DNA from: Allocoleopsis sp036703385
GTDB taxonomy: Bacteria > Cyanobacteriota > Cyanobacteriia > Cyanobacteriales > Coleofasciculaceae
Reading direction: 5' to 3'
NCBI RefSeq assembly: GCF_036703385.1
Contig: NZ_DATNPA010000295.1
Location: forward strand, 62,001-126,000
DNA length: 64,000 bases
The position numbers and the translations under genes are program-made. Under the pieces are notes generated by a model. That model had not been told where the DNA came from, did not search any database, and saw only the letters and a list, made by a program, of their open reading frames with translations. Shown piece after piece: positions 31,587 to 40,636 of this stretch (its first letter is position 1; each line of letters opens with the position of its first letter).

Positions 31587-32293
31587 GTTCCGGAATAATA
31601 ACGAGCTTTTGACCTTTTCATCATTGGATTTGCCATTAATGAGTACCCTCCAGTTGGTAACCCACTACCATAAGCTCGTGCTAAACTCATCCGCTTTTTA
31701 GCTTCAGCAACATCGCGAATTGATTGTGTGTAATCACCACCTATTTTTTGCCGTTCCTTTTTGTTCGTAAACTGTTTTTTAGACAATGCACGAGACAAAG
31801 CTATTTTATTTTTTTGAGCATTAGCTAAATCATACAAAGGATTACCTAATTCACGCACCCGACTAAGTGTTTTTTGTTGTTTAGCATACTTTTTGTTTGC
31901 CAACCTAACATCAGCAACACTTCTCCCTTGAAGGAAAGATTGCCGATCTGATGCCACTCGTTTTGAATTGAGTTCTCGTTTGGTTAAGGGTCGTGGTGCT
32001 GGTTGTGGGGGCTTGACACTTGATATCGAAGACTGCGTTGTTACATTTTTCGGCGCTACACTTGACATCGCAGGAGCTGTAATACTGGATCTACCTTTTG
32101 AACCCCCTCGTCCCCCTGCTAGTGCAGCTATCGCTGCCGCCCCACCTAACCCAATACCGGTGGCTGTTAACAACCTACGTCGAGTTTTTGCTCTTTGACG
32201 TTTTTTCCTCCCAAATGCAAACTCAGCCCTTCTCCGTGAGGCGAGCTGCTGTAAATCCTTGACTCTTTGTCTTGTATTAAAAGTGCTAGTCAT
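31583..32293 (-). CDS. Very basic virion-type protein
   Basis: 236 residues from ATG 32293, preceded by GGAG at good spacing. The N-terminus LQQLASRRRAEFAFGRKKRQ followed by more Arg, then a Gly/Ala-rich hydrophobic segment (GIGLGGAAAIAALAGG), then a Lys-rich body. It resembles in design the basic proteins at 33706, 37760, 38183, 40007 and 41126. Precedes the portal; perhaps an internal head protein. Confidence 0.6.
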   Translation of the reverse strand: MTSTFNTRQRVKDLQQLASRRRAEFAFGRKKRQRAKTRRRLLTATGIGLGGAAAIAALAGGRGGSKGRSSITAPAMSSVAPKNVTTQSSISSVKPPQPAPRPLTKRELNSKRVASDRQSFLQGRSVADVRLANKKYAKQQKTLSRVRELGNPLYDLANAQKNKIALSRALSKKQFTNKKERQKIGGDYTQSIRDVAEAKKRMSLARAYGSGLPTGGYSLMANPMMKRSKARYYSGT

Positions 32294-32339
32294 AGAAAAC
32301 TCCGAGAAACCCATTGGCTTTTAGCCGTGGGTTGCTTAC

Positions 32340-32591
32340 CTAATCAAAAAAACGCTTGATGTCACAACCATATGCGATCGCGTACTCAAATAAATCTGAA
32401 ATCCTAATATCCTTCCCCGCCTCAGCACGAGAAATGCGATCGTGATAGCATCCTATAGCTTGGGCGGCTTCAGTTTGCTTTTCAAAATTCGCACGCAAAC
32501 GGGCGGCTTTTAAATTTATCCCAACTTTTTTTAAAAATGCCTTACGTCTCTCTTCGGTTAATAAGACGGGAGATGGAATTGAGGTATGCAT
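32340..32591 (-). CDS. XRE HTH regulator
   Basis: 83 residues. GINLKAARLRANFEKQTEAA, then IGCYHDRISRAEAGKDIRIS: the classic recognition-helix pattern ending R-x-E-x-G. It is divergent from the head operon that starts at 32690, so it could control the switch between the two strands. Confidence 0.7.
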   Translation of the reverse strand: MHTSIPSPVLLTEERRKAFLKKVGINLKAARLRANFEKQTEAAQAIGCYHDRISRAEAGKDIRISDLFEYAIAYGCDIKRFFD

Positions 32592-32689
32592 CGCAAATTT
32601 AGCGAATCTCGTGGATTTTTTGCGTTGAACGTTTCTCTCACTTTAGCTCAAGTTTAGTATAGCCCTGTAATCCTTATGGATAAACCATT

Positions 32690-33715
32690 GTGGCTACCCT
32701 TACCAGACGTGGAAAGGGTAGAGATCGAGTATCTTTCTCTACCCAAAGACGGGAAGACGTTCGCTATTTTGAATCAGCATCGCTAGACCCTTTGGACTTT
32801 GAACCGGAAGGGGAGGACGCGATCGCGGTTAAAAAGGCGATGATTCTGGTGGAGGGGCACCACGAGGATAGTCAAGGGCGTCCTCACTATTTCTCCAAAG
32901 ACCGAGTGTTTCGGATTGCTGAAAACACCAACACTTGGTTTAGCAAGGGTAATCGTATCCCTTGGCTCACTGACCACCAAAAAACGCAGTGGTCAACGAT
33001 TGGAGATTTAGACGGTCATTTAGAAGTTCGTAAAGTTCGCCCAGAAGATGTGCCCGGTTTGCCGCACTTGGTAGGCAAACTGGCAATTTTTGCAGATCGC
33101 TTAATCGGGAAGGGGAAAGATGTAGTACAAAAGATTACCGATGGTATTATCTCCACCTTGTCACCAGGGTTGGATGTTGCCGTCGATGTGATTAAGGAAA
33201 TTAGTGCGACTCCAACACCTGCGATCGCGGGACTGAGAATCTTTAGAAGACCAATTCGGAATTCGGAATTTGGAATTCGGAGTTCAAGAAAAATTCCGAA
33301 TTCCGAATTCTCAATTCCGAATTCGCGAAACGCACGTTTCGCACTGACTTGGGACGAAGCGGAACAGGAAAGCTTTGATGAAGATGCAGCCTATGAGGAT
33401 GCGATGAACCACTTCGATACGTGGTGGGGAATGGCGTCTCAAATTTCAGCGGCATCAGACGAGGAATTACAAGGGCGCGACCCTGAGCAGTTGCAAGTTG
33501 AAGCCCTGCAAGGGTTAATGGCAAAACTGGCTGATGTGGTTGGGTTGTCGGAACCTGAAATCCCAGAAGAAGCCCCGGCTGTTGGCGCACCACCCAAGGG
33601 GAAAGCTAATGCACTAGCCAATAAACCCGTGCAAATGGCAAGAGCTTCAATTCTTGCCTCATTTAAGCGTTGTCAAATTAAGCGGAAATTTAGGAGGAAT
33701 GCTTTGTGGCAATAA
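32690..33715 (+). CDS. Prohead protease-like protein
   Basis: 341 residues, GTG start. VKKAMILVEGHHEDSQGRPH, RIPWLTDHQKT, GKLAIFADRLIG and ISTLSPGLDVAVDVIKEISA fit the phage prohead protease pattern, including a self-contained core of about 180 residues. At 33244-33328 heptamer repeats encode NSEFGI/NSEFSI in frame. The C-terminal third is acidic and might act as scaffold. It opens the head operon, followed by basic and acidic proteins and then the capsid. Confidence 0.6.
   Translation: MATLTRRGKGRDRVSFSTQRREDVRYFESASLDPLDFEPEGEDAIAVKKAMILVEGHHEDSQGRPHYFSKDRVFRIAENTNTWFSKGNRIPWLTDHQKTQWSTIGDLDGHLEVRKVRPEDVPGLPHLVGKLAIFADRLIGKGKDVVQKITDGIISTLSPGLDVAVDVIKEISATPTPAIAGLRIFRRPIRNSEFGIRSSRKIPNSEFSIPNSRNARFALTWDEAEQESFDEDAAYEDAMNHFDTWWGMASQISAASDEELQGRDPEQLQVEALQGLMAKLADVVGLSEPEIPEEAPAVGAPPKGKANALANKPVQMARASILASFKRCQIKRKFRRNALWQ
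33244..33328. repeat. AATTCGG heptamer tract in the protease gene (inverted halves)
   Basis: AATTCGG units, a break, then CCGAATT units in the opposite direction. Reading frame kept. The tract separates the protease core from the acidic C-terminus. Confidence 0.8.
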
Positions 33716-34116
33716 CAATGGCGCAAGCAGCGTTTGCCATGTATGGCGGTGGTACGGCTAACTTTGCTAGGAAGCGCAGACGGGGCAAAGGTAAAGGTAA
33801 TGCAGTTATTGGTCGTACAGCCGCAGGTAGAGCCGCTCGAATTGGGGGTTTAGCAGGAGTAGCTGCGGCAGGGTTGGCAGCTTCTCGTTACGGGAAGATA
33901 GGAGGCGGCAGTATTGGGGTTAATACACGTCGTCTTGGTGCGGATATTGGGCATGTTCGTAGAGGCTTAGCCGGAGGTATACGAGGAACGGGTAATAGTA
34001 TTGCCAACGTTGGAGGCAGAGCCGCAATTGGCTTAAACAGGGCTGCGGAACGAATTGCACCCAAACAACGGAGAAATGCGGGTAAACGTGTTATGCGAAA
34101 TATCGCTATTGATTAG
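33706..34116 (+). CDS. Basic Gly/Ala-rich protein
   Basis: 136 residues. GTANFARKRRRGKGKGN, then Gly/Ala segments (RIGGLAGVAAAGLAASRYGK) and many Arg. Overlaps the protease gene by 10 bp. One of six basic proteins of similar design in this phage, candidate packaged DNA-binding or internal head protein. Confidence 0.6.
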   Translation: MAITMAQAAFAMYGGGTANFARKRRRGKGKGNAVIGRTAAGRAARIGGLAGVAAAGLAASRYGKIGGGSIGVNTRRLGADIGHVRRGLAGGIRGTGNSIANVGGRAAIGLNRAAERIAPKQRRNAGKRVMRNIAID

Positions 34117-34125
34117 GGGGGCACG

Positions 34126-35283
34126 ATGGGAATCAAAAGGAAACACTCCCGATCTGATGCAAGCAGTAGCGCTTCGCGATCGCGTAATAGCTTAGCCACT
34201 TTCTCCCGCACCGCTAATTTTGACGCTGCCGTTGCTGACCCAGAGTTAGATAAGCACGAAAGTGCTGAGGATGAGTATTATGCGCTGACTCCTGAAGAGG
34301 AGGATGAGGGTGATGCGATTATTGAGGAACTCGCGATCGCGGGTGACATCGAATCCCTTGAGGCTATCCTCGGCACGGTTGAAGACTCATTACTTGACGA
34401 TGTAGAAGAAGGCATCCTCACCCAAGAAGAGGCTGAAGACCTTTACGAGGGAGAGCGGGAATACTTAGAGGCACTGCTGGATGAAGTGGCTGACCTTGAG
34501 GAGATTCCAGAGGATGAACTCGTTGATGAGTACGAAGAGTACAACGACGCGGATGACTATGACGAGGACATCGAAGCGATTGAGGAAGAAGGGATTGCAA
34601 TTTTAGAGCAGCTTTCTCCTGAAGAGTTAGATGAAGTCGTTGATGTCGCGATCGCGGAACTAGAAGAAGACAGTGATTCCATTGAAGCCGAACTCGAAGC
34701 GGGCAACATCACCGAGGAAGAAGCTGAGGAACTTTTTGAGCAAGTCGCCTTAGCATACCAAGGTTTGGAAGAGGATTACTACGCCTTAACCGAAGGGTAT
34801 GACGAAGAGGACTACTACGAAGAAGACCCCATTGTAGATGCGGTTGGGGCGCTGGAAGAAGAGGTGCTGTATCAACGCCGCCAAAACCAACGCTTACAAG
34901 CTGAATTTAGCCAAGCCCGTACCGCCCAAGATGTTAGTGATACCCTCGATGACCTAGAGCGCCAAGCCTCCAACTTGGTGCAAATGGGTGTTATGCCCTA
35001 TGCCGTGTTTGAGCGGGAATTTGGGCAATGGGAGTCTGAGCGCGATCGCTTTGCTGGCTTTTCCATGTGCTGCGAACAAAATGGCACAGACTACGCTTCG
35101 GAACTTGCTCACAAACAGCGAACCATCGAGATGTTTGCCGAGTTTGCCGAAGGTGGCGCACCGTTGTACTCCCCAGAAATGCTCAGCTACGAAGCCGAAT
35201 TTAGTGCTGATGAACTGAGTGAGATGGACGCCTTAGATGTCCAAGCTCGTCGCAACGTCTTGCATTTATTAGGTCGCAATTAA
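34126..35283 (+). CDS. Highly acidic scaffold-like protein
   Basis: 385 residues, extremely rich in Glu and Asp (ALTPEEEDEGDAIIEELAIA, VDEYEEYNDADDYDEDIEAI). The C-terminal 120 residues (LYQRRQNQRLQAEFSQARTA) form coiled coil. Position between protease and capsid, with acidic helical composition, fits a scaffold or capsid-assembly protein to be degraded by the protease. Confidence 0.6.
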   Translation: MGIKRKHSRSDASSSASRSRNSLATFSRTANFDAAVADPELDKHESAEDEYYALTPEEEDEGDAIIEELAIAGDIESLEAILGTVEDSLLDDVEEGILTQEEAEDLYEGEREYLEALLDEVADLEEIPEDELVDEYEEYNDADDYDEDIEAIEEEGIAILEQLSPEELDEVVDVAIAELEEDSDSIEAELEAGNITEEEAEELFEQVALAYQGLEEDYYALTEGYDEEDYYEEDPIVDAVGALEEEVLYQRRQNQRLQAEFSQARTAQDVSDTLDDLERQASNLVQMGVMPYAVFEREFGQWESERDRFAGFSMCCEQNGTDYASELAHKQRTIEMFAEFAEGGAPLYSPEMLSYEAEFSADELSEMDALDVQARRNVLHLLGRN

Positions 35284-35316
35284 TTCCAAATTCCGAATTC
35301 CCAATTACGAATTGAT
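35283..35316. repeat. AATTCCG-type heptamer tract
   Basis: TTCCAAATTCCGAATTCCCA and ATTACGAATT between the acidic gene and the next one, a short degenerate copy of the heptamer repeat. Confidence 0.6.
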
Positions 35317-35317
35317 T

Positions 35318-36190
35318 ATGTCTTTCTCCCGTCATCGCGAAAGTTACTCCGGTCCACCACCTGCCGCTAGAGGTGAAGGGTGGCGCACACCGAATGCGGT
35401 CACTATTATGAAGGATGACCGCATCTCTCTTAACCGTCAAGGAAATTGGGAATATCCGTCTCATTTATTTGTTTGTTACCTCAAAGATGGACGAGGAGCC
35501 TATCTCCCAGAATCCAAAGTTGAAGAAGAGTTTAAGGAGAAAACCGGGAAGCTGGTTTTGGAACAGGTATTTGCCAAAGGTGATGAGCTTTATTTCATCG
35601 AACCAATGGTGCGACTCGCGATCGCGTCTGTTACTCAAGGGGCGTCTTTCAGATTCCAACTGAATGGCTACGAAACGACTTACACCTGGGAAGGTATCTT
35701 TGGCTTATCGCCCCAGCAGTTAGCCATTGATGTGCGTGAGTTCATCCACAAAGACCCGTATCTAGGTTCTCACCTGATGGTGACAAACCGTGAGTCGGAG
35801 CTTTACGCCTTTGCCAAGGACACCGAAGCTAACTACAACTTACAGGTGACGGTGAGTACCGGCACGGTAACCAAAACCCCAACTCAGGGCATGGCACCGT
35901 TAACCAAGATTGGCAAAATCGCCAGTATTGGGCGTGACGGGACAGTAACCCTAGAAGAGAACGTACCCTTCCCGGTTCCGGTTGGCGTCAACGTTGGGAT
36001 GCCAGTAGCACGCATCATCGGCTACCACCCCCATGCTGAAAGCTGGATACATGCGGATAGCAAAGCTTTAACCGCGATCGAGCAGGCCAGTATTTATGTC
36101 AAAGACATGCCCCACTGGCGGGAAGGGATAAGGATTAATCACTTATCTAATCTACGTCCAGATACTAGCTTTATCCCAGCTTTTAATTAG
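35318..36190 (+). CDS. Putative capsid decoration or head protein
   Basis: 290 residues from ATG 35318 (MSFSRHRESYSGPPPAARGE). Beta-rich middle (RFQLNGYETTYTWEGIFGLS), then IGKIASIGRDGTVTLEENVP. The N-terminal basic region and its place just before the capsid gene suggest a decoration or head-stabilising protein. Not recognised with certainty. Confidence 0.5.
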   Translation: MSFSRHRESYSGPPPAARGEGWRTPNAVTIMKDDRISLNRQGNWEYPSHLFVCYLKDGRGAYLPESKVEEEFKEKTGKLVLEQVFAKGDELYFIEPMVRLAIASVTQGASFRFQLNGYETTYTWEGIFGLSPQQLAIDVREFIHKDPYLGSHLMVTNRESELYAFAKDTEANYNLQVTVSTGTVTKTPTQGMAPLTKIGKIASIGRDGTVTLEENVPFPVPVGVNVGMPVARIIGYHPHAESWIHADSKALTAIEQASIYVKDMPHWREGIRINHLSNLRPDTSFIPAFN

Positions 36191-36192
36191 GC

Positions 36193-36211
36193 TGACAACT
36201 GTTAGTTGTCA
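36193..36211. repeat. 19-bp boundary palindrome, copy i
   Basis: TGACAACTGTTAGTTGTCA, two bases after the stop of the decoration gene and about 50 bp before the capsid gene. Confidence 0.85.
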
Positions 36212-36264
36212 AATTAGAGCTGTACACAAAACATTTGTTAGCGAGAGGAGTAAGGAGAGAGTAA

Positions 36265-37473
36265 ATGGGCTTAATCGCCACAGTGCTAGAGCAACATAAA
36301 GAAAGCCGGATGGCGCAGATGACGGTTGATGAAACAGCGTCAGCCATCCTGAAACGGGAAGACCATCTCTCTCCGTATGTTCCCATCCGCTACTTGGACG
36401 ATTTTGATGAGCTGGCGTATTTAATTGAACAGTCAGCCCCGATCGCGCAGATGCTGGGCGTGGGTCAGGAGGTACCGTTAATTGAGCAAGGTGAACTGCG
36501 TAAGCTGGCGTATAGCTTGTTTGAAATTGCTCTAGGTATTGCCTACGACAAACAAAAACAGATCGAGATGCGTAAAGCCCTGCAAATGGCGCAGGCTAGA
36601 GGTATTGAGTTCTTTGATGAAGTAACGGCTACAGGGGGTGTAGTAAGAGGTAGCGCCCCAGCCTTTGCCAAGATGCTGTTTGGGAACTACGAAACCATTA
36701 CCAAAGGCTTATTCGACGCCCTCAAATTCCTCACTTACCAGTGCTTGCAGTACGGGCATATTTCCGGTTACGTTTCCCCATTAACTAATGTCTCTCAAAG
36801 CATTGACTACCGCGATCAAAATGCAGACTGGGGGCACGAACCGCAAGGAAAATTAGCCCATTTTCCACCCTCTCTTGCAGGAATCGCTAAAGCTTGGGAT
36901 CAGCCAGAAACCGCCACGCCGCTCGAAGACTTGCAGGAGTGGGGCGAAATTTACAAAGATTCCAACGACGGTAACAAGCCTGACCAATATATGTGGTCAG
37001 GTGCGATTACCACTAAGATTATGAACTGTCGCTCGGTGTTGCAAAAGATAAGCACCATCAACATGCAAGGCTTAAGAATCCAGGGCGTGGACATGGTAAC
37101 CAAGCCCCAGCTCCGTAACCTATTGGAACAGTTGGAGTTAGCGGGATTCATTGAGAACGATGAGCAGTTCACCGAAACCCATTGGGTAATGGAAGGTGGA
37201 GTGCAAAAACAGAAGAAACGTAAGGTTCGCTTCACCCATGATGGTCGCATCATCTTCCTTCAAAAGAATATGGGCGAACAGCTCATTGGTCCCACTGTTG
37301 AAGGTGATTTTGTTTCAGGCTTCAATGTCATTACCTATGAGAAACAGATGCGCCCAGTGCGCGACCAGACCGAAGGGATTGGTAGCGTTTTACCCGTGTT
37401 TTTGAAACCACAAAAACTCTACAGCCGAGAAGTCTTAAACCTACCCGAATATCGTCAAAGTCGAGCTGCGTGA
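36265..37473 (+). CDS. Major capsid protein candidate (lambda gpE type, HK97 fold)
   Basis: 402 residues. The pattern KREDHLSPYVPIRYLDDFDE, then RGIEFFDEVTATGGVVRGSA, ANSNCS-free helical middle, and the C-terminal VEGDFVSGFNVITYEKQMRP, LPVFLKPQKLYSREVL matches the E-type capsid family. GGAGAGAG precedes the ATG. Other genes of the head operon follow. Length is typical (lambda gpE is 341). Confidence 0.65.
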   Translation: MGLIATVLEQHKESRMAQMTVDETASAILKREDHLSPYVPIRYLDDFDELAYLIEQSAPIAQMLGVGQEVPLIEQGELRKLAYSLFEIALGIAYDKQKQIEMRKALQMAQARGIEFFDEVTATGGVVRGSAPAFAKMLFGNYETITKGLFDALKFLTYQCLQYGHISGYVSPLTNVSQSIDYRDQNADWGHEPQGKLAHFPPSLAGIAKAWDQPETATPLEDLQEWGEIYKDSNDGNKPDQYMWSGAITTKIMNCRSVLQKISTINMQGLRIQGVDMVTKPQLRNLLEQLELAGFIENDEQFTETHWVMEGGVQKQKKRKVRFTHDGRIIFLQKNMGEQLIGPTVEGDFVSGFNVITYEKQMRPVRDQTEGIGSVLPVFLKPQKLYSREVLNLPEYRQSRAA

Positions 37474-37474
37474 T

Positions 37475-37738
37475 ATGGATTTAAATAACGAAAACGAAGT
37501 TGTTGTTATTCAAAAAGGGTTTTACGCCAAATCTGGAAGCGCCTATAACTATTACCCTAGCGGCGATTTCCCTTACCGATTAGGACAAATCCCCTCTGAC
37601 TTTAGAACGCCAGAATTTGTTCGAGAGCGTCCTAAGCCCAAGGTTCAAAAAGATTGGATGCCACCAATGTATGGAGGAGGAACCGTCATCACCAGTGAAG
37701 CTACTCCTGCGGCTACAACAGCAACCAAGAAAAGCTAA
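37475..37738 (+). CDS. Small hypothetical head-region protein
   Basis: 87 residues, Tyr/Pro-rich (YYPSGDFPYRLGQIPSDFRT). Starts two bases after the capsid stop, so it is co-translated with it. Not recognised; possibly a small decoration protein. Confidence 0.5.
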   Translation: MDLNNENEVVVIQKGFYAKSGSAYNYYPSGDFPYRLGQIPSDFRTPEFVRERPKPKVQKDWMPPMYGGGTVITSEATPAATTATKKS

Positions 37739-37759
37739 TACGTCTTTTGCGTATTCTGT

Positions 37760-38179
37760 ATGACAAGTAATCAAGAGCGCCTTCACAATTTAGTTTTGTT
37801 TGCTCGTCGCAGCCGCAGGCGACTAAAAAATCCGTTTCGCAGGAAAAAGAAAAGCAACGCCTTACTGTACGGGACTTTGGGCGCAGGTTTGCTGGCTGCT
37901 GGGTTAGGGGCATACGGTGCATCAGGACGCCGTAGCGGTGGATCGAAAAGTGGGGGTGCGGGACATTATCCCAAAGCTCCAACACCAGCAGAAGCAACCG
38001 CAATGAGACAACGCGCAAGAGAAGCTGGAAATCGCGCAGGGGCAGCTTACGGCGAACAACTTAGGCAGCGACTACAGCAAATAGAGTCGAGTGTAGCCAG
38101 AGGCGGTGGACATGGATATATGAGCGCAGCTGATGTAAGACGCGCATTAAACGACCCCAATCACGTTTGGAGGTTTTAA
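37760..38179 (+). CDS. Basic N-terminus plus Gly/Ala segment protein
   Basis: 139 residues. LVLFARRSRRRLKNPFRRKK, then LYGTLGAGLLAAGLGAYGAS (hydrophobic, could be a membrane segment) and a Gln/Arg-rich end. Same design as the proteins at 31583, 33706, 38183, 40007 and 41126. Confidence 0.6.
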   Translation: MTSNQERLHNLVLFARRSRRRLKNPFRRKKKSNALLYGTLGAGLLAAGLGAYGASGRRSGGSKSGGAGHYPKAPTPAEATAMRQRAREAGNRAGAAYGEQLRQRLQQIESSVARGGGHGYMSAADVRRALNDPNHVWRF

Positions 38180-38182
38180 CTC

Positions 38183-38665
38183 TTGTTCAACCCCATCCGA
38201 TCGCGCATTCAACGATTTAAAAACCGTCGCAGACTAAGACGGTTAGGTCGTCGTGCGAAGGGTGCTGGGGGGTATGCGATGGAGCGCATAAAAGACGGAT
38301 TGGTTGAAACCGCTGGCGTTGGATTAATAACCGGAGGGTTGGCTAAAGCAAGAGGGTTAATGCCAAAAGTCCCAACCCCTAGACCTTTTAGTCGTGGTGG
38401 TCGATTGGTGACATTTAAGAAAAAACACCTCAGCAAACAACATCGTGCCCGGATTAGTGCCTCTTTAAAAGGTCAAAGCAACATCGACCAGCATCTAAGA
38501 CGCGGGGAAACTGCCGCCAAGATATTTAGAAGCTATGCAGGAGGCGTGAGAAGCTTGGCTGCGGCTAAAGAGTATGTTCAAAAGGTGGGACGAACGGATT
38601 CTGGGTTAAGGCGTTTGGATCGGTTAAGCGCGATCGCGGGTCGGGCAAGGAGGGGGTTTAGATGA
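38183..38665 (+). CDS. Very basic protein
   Basis: 160 residues, TTG start. RSRIQRFKNRRRLRRLGRRA and LVTFKKKHLSKQHRARISAS. The latter resembles an HNH/GIY-associated S-A-S-x-K-G-Q-S-N motif (ISASLKGQSN), a nuclease-associated modular DNA-binding repeat, so DNA binding is likely. No catalytic domain. Stop overlaps the next ATG. Confidence 0.55.
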   Translation: MFNPIRSRIQRFKNRRRLRRLGRRAKGAGGYAMERIKDGLVETAGVGLITGGLAKARGLMPKVPTPRPFSRGGRLVTFKKKHLSKQHRARISASLKGQSNIDQHLRRGETAAKIFRSYAGGVRSLAAAKEYVQKVGRTDSGLRRLDRLSAIAGRARRGFR

Positions 38666-39288
38666 CCTACCAATTCAAATACACCACTATTGAACAAATC
38701 GCCAATATGTTGCCCAACCTATTTTTAGAAGGTGGGCCACAATTTAACGGCGATGAGGCGTTTGACCACTACGGGAAAAAAGTCGTTAAGCGATCGCTCA
38801 TTGATGATGTGGCTTGGCAGGAAGAGGCAGAGATTACGCGCATCTTTGGGCAGATATACGAACTCCCATTAAAATTAACCGTTGATTCAACAAAAGCGGC
38901 TTTAGCTAAAATAACCAACAACAAGATTGCGGCAGAATTAAAACGTCGGCTACTGGAATTAGACCCTACCCCTAATATGGGTTCTGCTCAAGGTGCAGGT
39001 TCTGGAAGTAACGATAATATTGCTAATAACTTACTTCTTATGTACACCGTTGGACACAATATAGTAATCCCTGGATTACCGTCACCTCAAGGCATAGAGC
39101 CGATGCAGCCTGTATTTTTAGAAGGGGAAGTACCGCGATCGCGTAATAGTTTAGATACAGTTAATAACAGAATTATGGTGTTTGGAAATTTCAAAAATCA
39201 AACCACTTCCAGATTAGGGGAATCTACTTCTGCTAGAGGCCAGGAGCGTCGATTAAATTATGCAGAGGACTTCGATATTTATAGCTGA
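38662..39288 (+). CDS. Putative head-completion protein
   Basis: 208 residues. YTTIEQIANMLPNLFLEGGP, EEAEITRIFGQIYELPLKLT, AELKRRLLELDPTP. The start (Y-x-T-I-E-Q-I) resembles gp36/DUF1320-type head-completion proteins, but the match is only visual. Position between capsid and tail genes agrees. ATGA overlap with the gene before. Confidence 0.45.
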   Translation: MTYQFKYTTIEQIANMLPNLFLEGGPQFNGDEAFDHYGKKVVKRSLIDDVAWQEEAEITRIFGQIYELPLKLTVDSTKAALAKITNNKIAAELKRRLLELDPTPNMGSAQGAGSGSNDNIANNLLLMYTVGHNIVIPGLPSPQGIEPMQPVFLEGEVPRSRNSLDTVNNRIMVFGNFKNQTTSRLGESTSARGQERRLNYAEDFDIYS

Positions 39289-39353
39289 GACTTTCATCTG
39301 CTCCAAGTGCGGCAAAAGCGCCACCAACAAAGACGTATTAATTAAAATTTGTA

Positions 39354-39947
39354 ATGAAAAAAATTGCCATGCAGCCGAACAACAATCAAATCCTCGACAC
39401 AACCAACAAAGCCAGCGAATCTATTCTCCGAACCACAGTTCCGGAATTATTGGAAGACGCGATCACGTTAGCTAAATTCGGCGCTACCCCCGATCAGCTT
39501 TTGGCTTTCCTACCCGGTATCTCAATGACGTTAGAGGCGGCGCGATCGCTTTCTATGGCACACACGGGTGAAAACGGTCGGGTTGGTGTTTCCATTGGAA
39601 TTGCTGCACGCCCAGTAAATGACCCTGAAGAAATTGAAGCACTGTATCGGAATGTTGAGGAGTTAGAGGAAGCCTACGACACATCGGTTATGCAATGGGA
39701 GCAAGAACGTCAGAAGTACGCTGCCCTCATCGAACAGCTTCAAGGTCAAGTGGCGCAGCTTTCAGCTCCTAAAAACGGACATCGCACTGTTGTGGAGGAA
39801 AACGAGGAGGAAGATGAGGACTACGGGGAAGAAGAATTAGTCTCAGCACCCAAGAAATCAAGACGTGGAACCAGTAGCCGAGAACGAGTAAGGGAAATGC
39901 TCTCTAGTCGCCGTCTTGGTGGTGGTCAAGGGTTTGGGAGAAGGTAA
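39354..39947 (+). CDS. Hypothetical coiled-coil protein
   Basis: 197 residues. Helical N-terminus (TTVPELLEDAITLAKFGATP), a coiled coil at about 100-140 (MQWEQERQKYAALIEQLQGQ), an acidic patch, and a basic C-terminus (SRERVREMLSSRRLGGGQGF). A second start at 39369 is possible. Not recognised. Confidence 0.5.
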   Translation: MKKIAMQPNNNQILDTTNKASESILRTTVPELLEDAITLAKFGATPDQLLAFLPGISMTLEAARSLSMAHTGENGRVGVSIGIAARPVNDPEEIEALYRNVEELEEAYDTSVMQWEQERQKYAALIEQLQGQVAQLSAPKNGHRTVVEENEEEDEDYGEEELVSAPKKSRRGTSSRERVREMLSSRRLGGGQGFGRR

Positions 39948-39979
39948 ATTCGGAATTCGGAATTCGCAGTTCGGAATTT
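39947..39979. repeat. AATTCGG heptamer tract
   Basis: AATTCGG repeated about three times after the stop of the previous gene. A matching CCGAATT tract lies inside the next gene at 40038-40073. Confidence 0.75.
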
Positions 39980-40006
39980 AGATCTAGATGAGGTTTAACG
40001 AACCTA

Positions 40007-40636
40007 ATGCAGGCAAGAAGAAAAGGAAAGAGAAAATTTAATTCCAAATTCCGAATTCGCAATTCCGAATTGGCGCGATTTCAAGCTGGGGCTTTAGCCA
40101 TACGCCCAACTACAAGCTGGACTCGCCCCACAATAGGTGGACGAGTAAAGAGTGCTTTTGGGGGGTTGAAGCGTCGCGCAAAGAATCTGCTAGCACGACC
40201 TGGAATTCAAAAAGCCATGAACAGTGTTGGGAGTGCGGCGGGTCATGCCGTAGGTTGGACAAAAGGTGCGGCAAGCACAGCTGGTAACTGGGCAAGGCAA
40301 AAAACAGGCTTTAGCGCTTCTAATCGTTTGGTAGAGTTTCGTCGCCGTCGCCTAGGGTCTAGATTGAGACGTAGACGGAAGCCCACGTTTGGCGGACATG
40401 CTGGTAAAGGGGCTGCGTATGGTGCTGCTACAGGTGCTGCTACAGGGGCGGCGTTAGGTGGCGCGGGAACTTACCACGCCGCTCGAAAAATGGGGATGTC
40501 TCGCGGTGCCGCTCTTGGGGCTGGAATTGTTGGTGGGGCATTAGGTGGGGTTCAGGGCACTCTAAGTGGCGCGCTCACCGGTGGAACGCTAGGGGCTGCC
40601 ACTTATGGTGCCAAGCGAATTAGGAGGGGTGACTGA
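40007..40636 (+). CDS. Basic Gly/Ala-rich protein
   Basis: 209 residues. Residues 8-20 (KFNSKFRIRNSELARFQ) come from an inserted heptamer repeat (40038-40073). Then LVEFRRRRLGSRLRRRRKPT, then a Gly/Ala-rich stretch (GKGAAYGAATGAATGAALGG and GAALGAGIVGGALGGVQG), typical of membrane-active glycine-zipper segments. The same architecture recurs five more times here. Stop and the next ATG overlap. Confidence 0.6.
   Translation: MQARRKGKRKFNSKFRIRNSELARFQAGALAIRPTTSWTRPTIGGRVKSAFGGLKRRAKNLLARPGIQKAMNSVGSAAGHAVGWTKGAASTAGNWARQKTGFSASNRLVEFRRRRLGSRLRRRRKPTFGGHAGKGAAYGAATGAATGAALGGAGTYHAARKMGMSRGAALGAGIVGGALGGVQGTLSGALTGGTLGAATYGAKRIRRGD
40038..40073. repeat. CCGAATT heptamer tract inside the basic gene
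   Basis: TTCCAAATTCCGAATTCGCA and ATTCCGAATT, in frame, near the N-terminus. Confidence 0.7.

Noticed and set aside
39260..39475. Overlapping frame with CSKCGK ... CNEKNC, a zinc-ribbon look
   Set aside because: It overlaps two better-supported genes, has no ribosome site and loses sense after residue 40. Could be a short real gene, but support is too weak.
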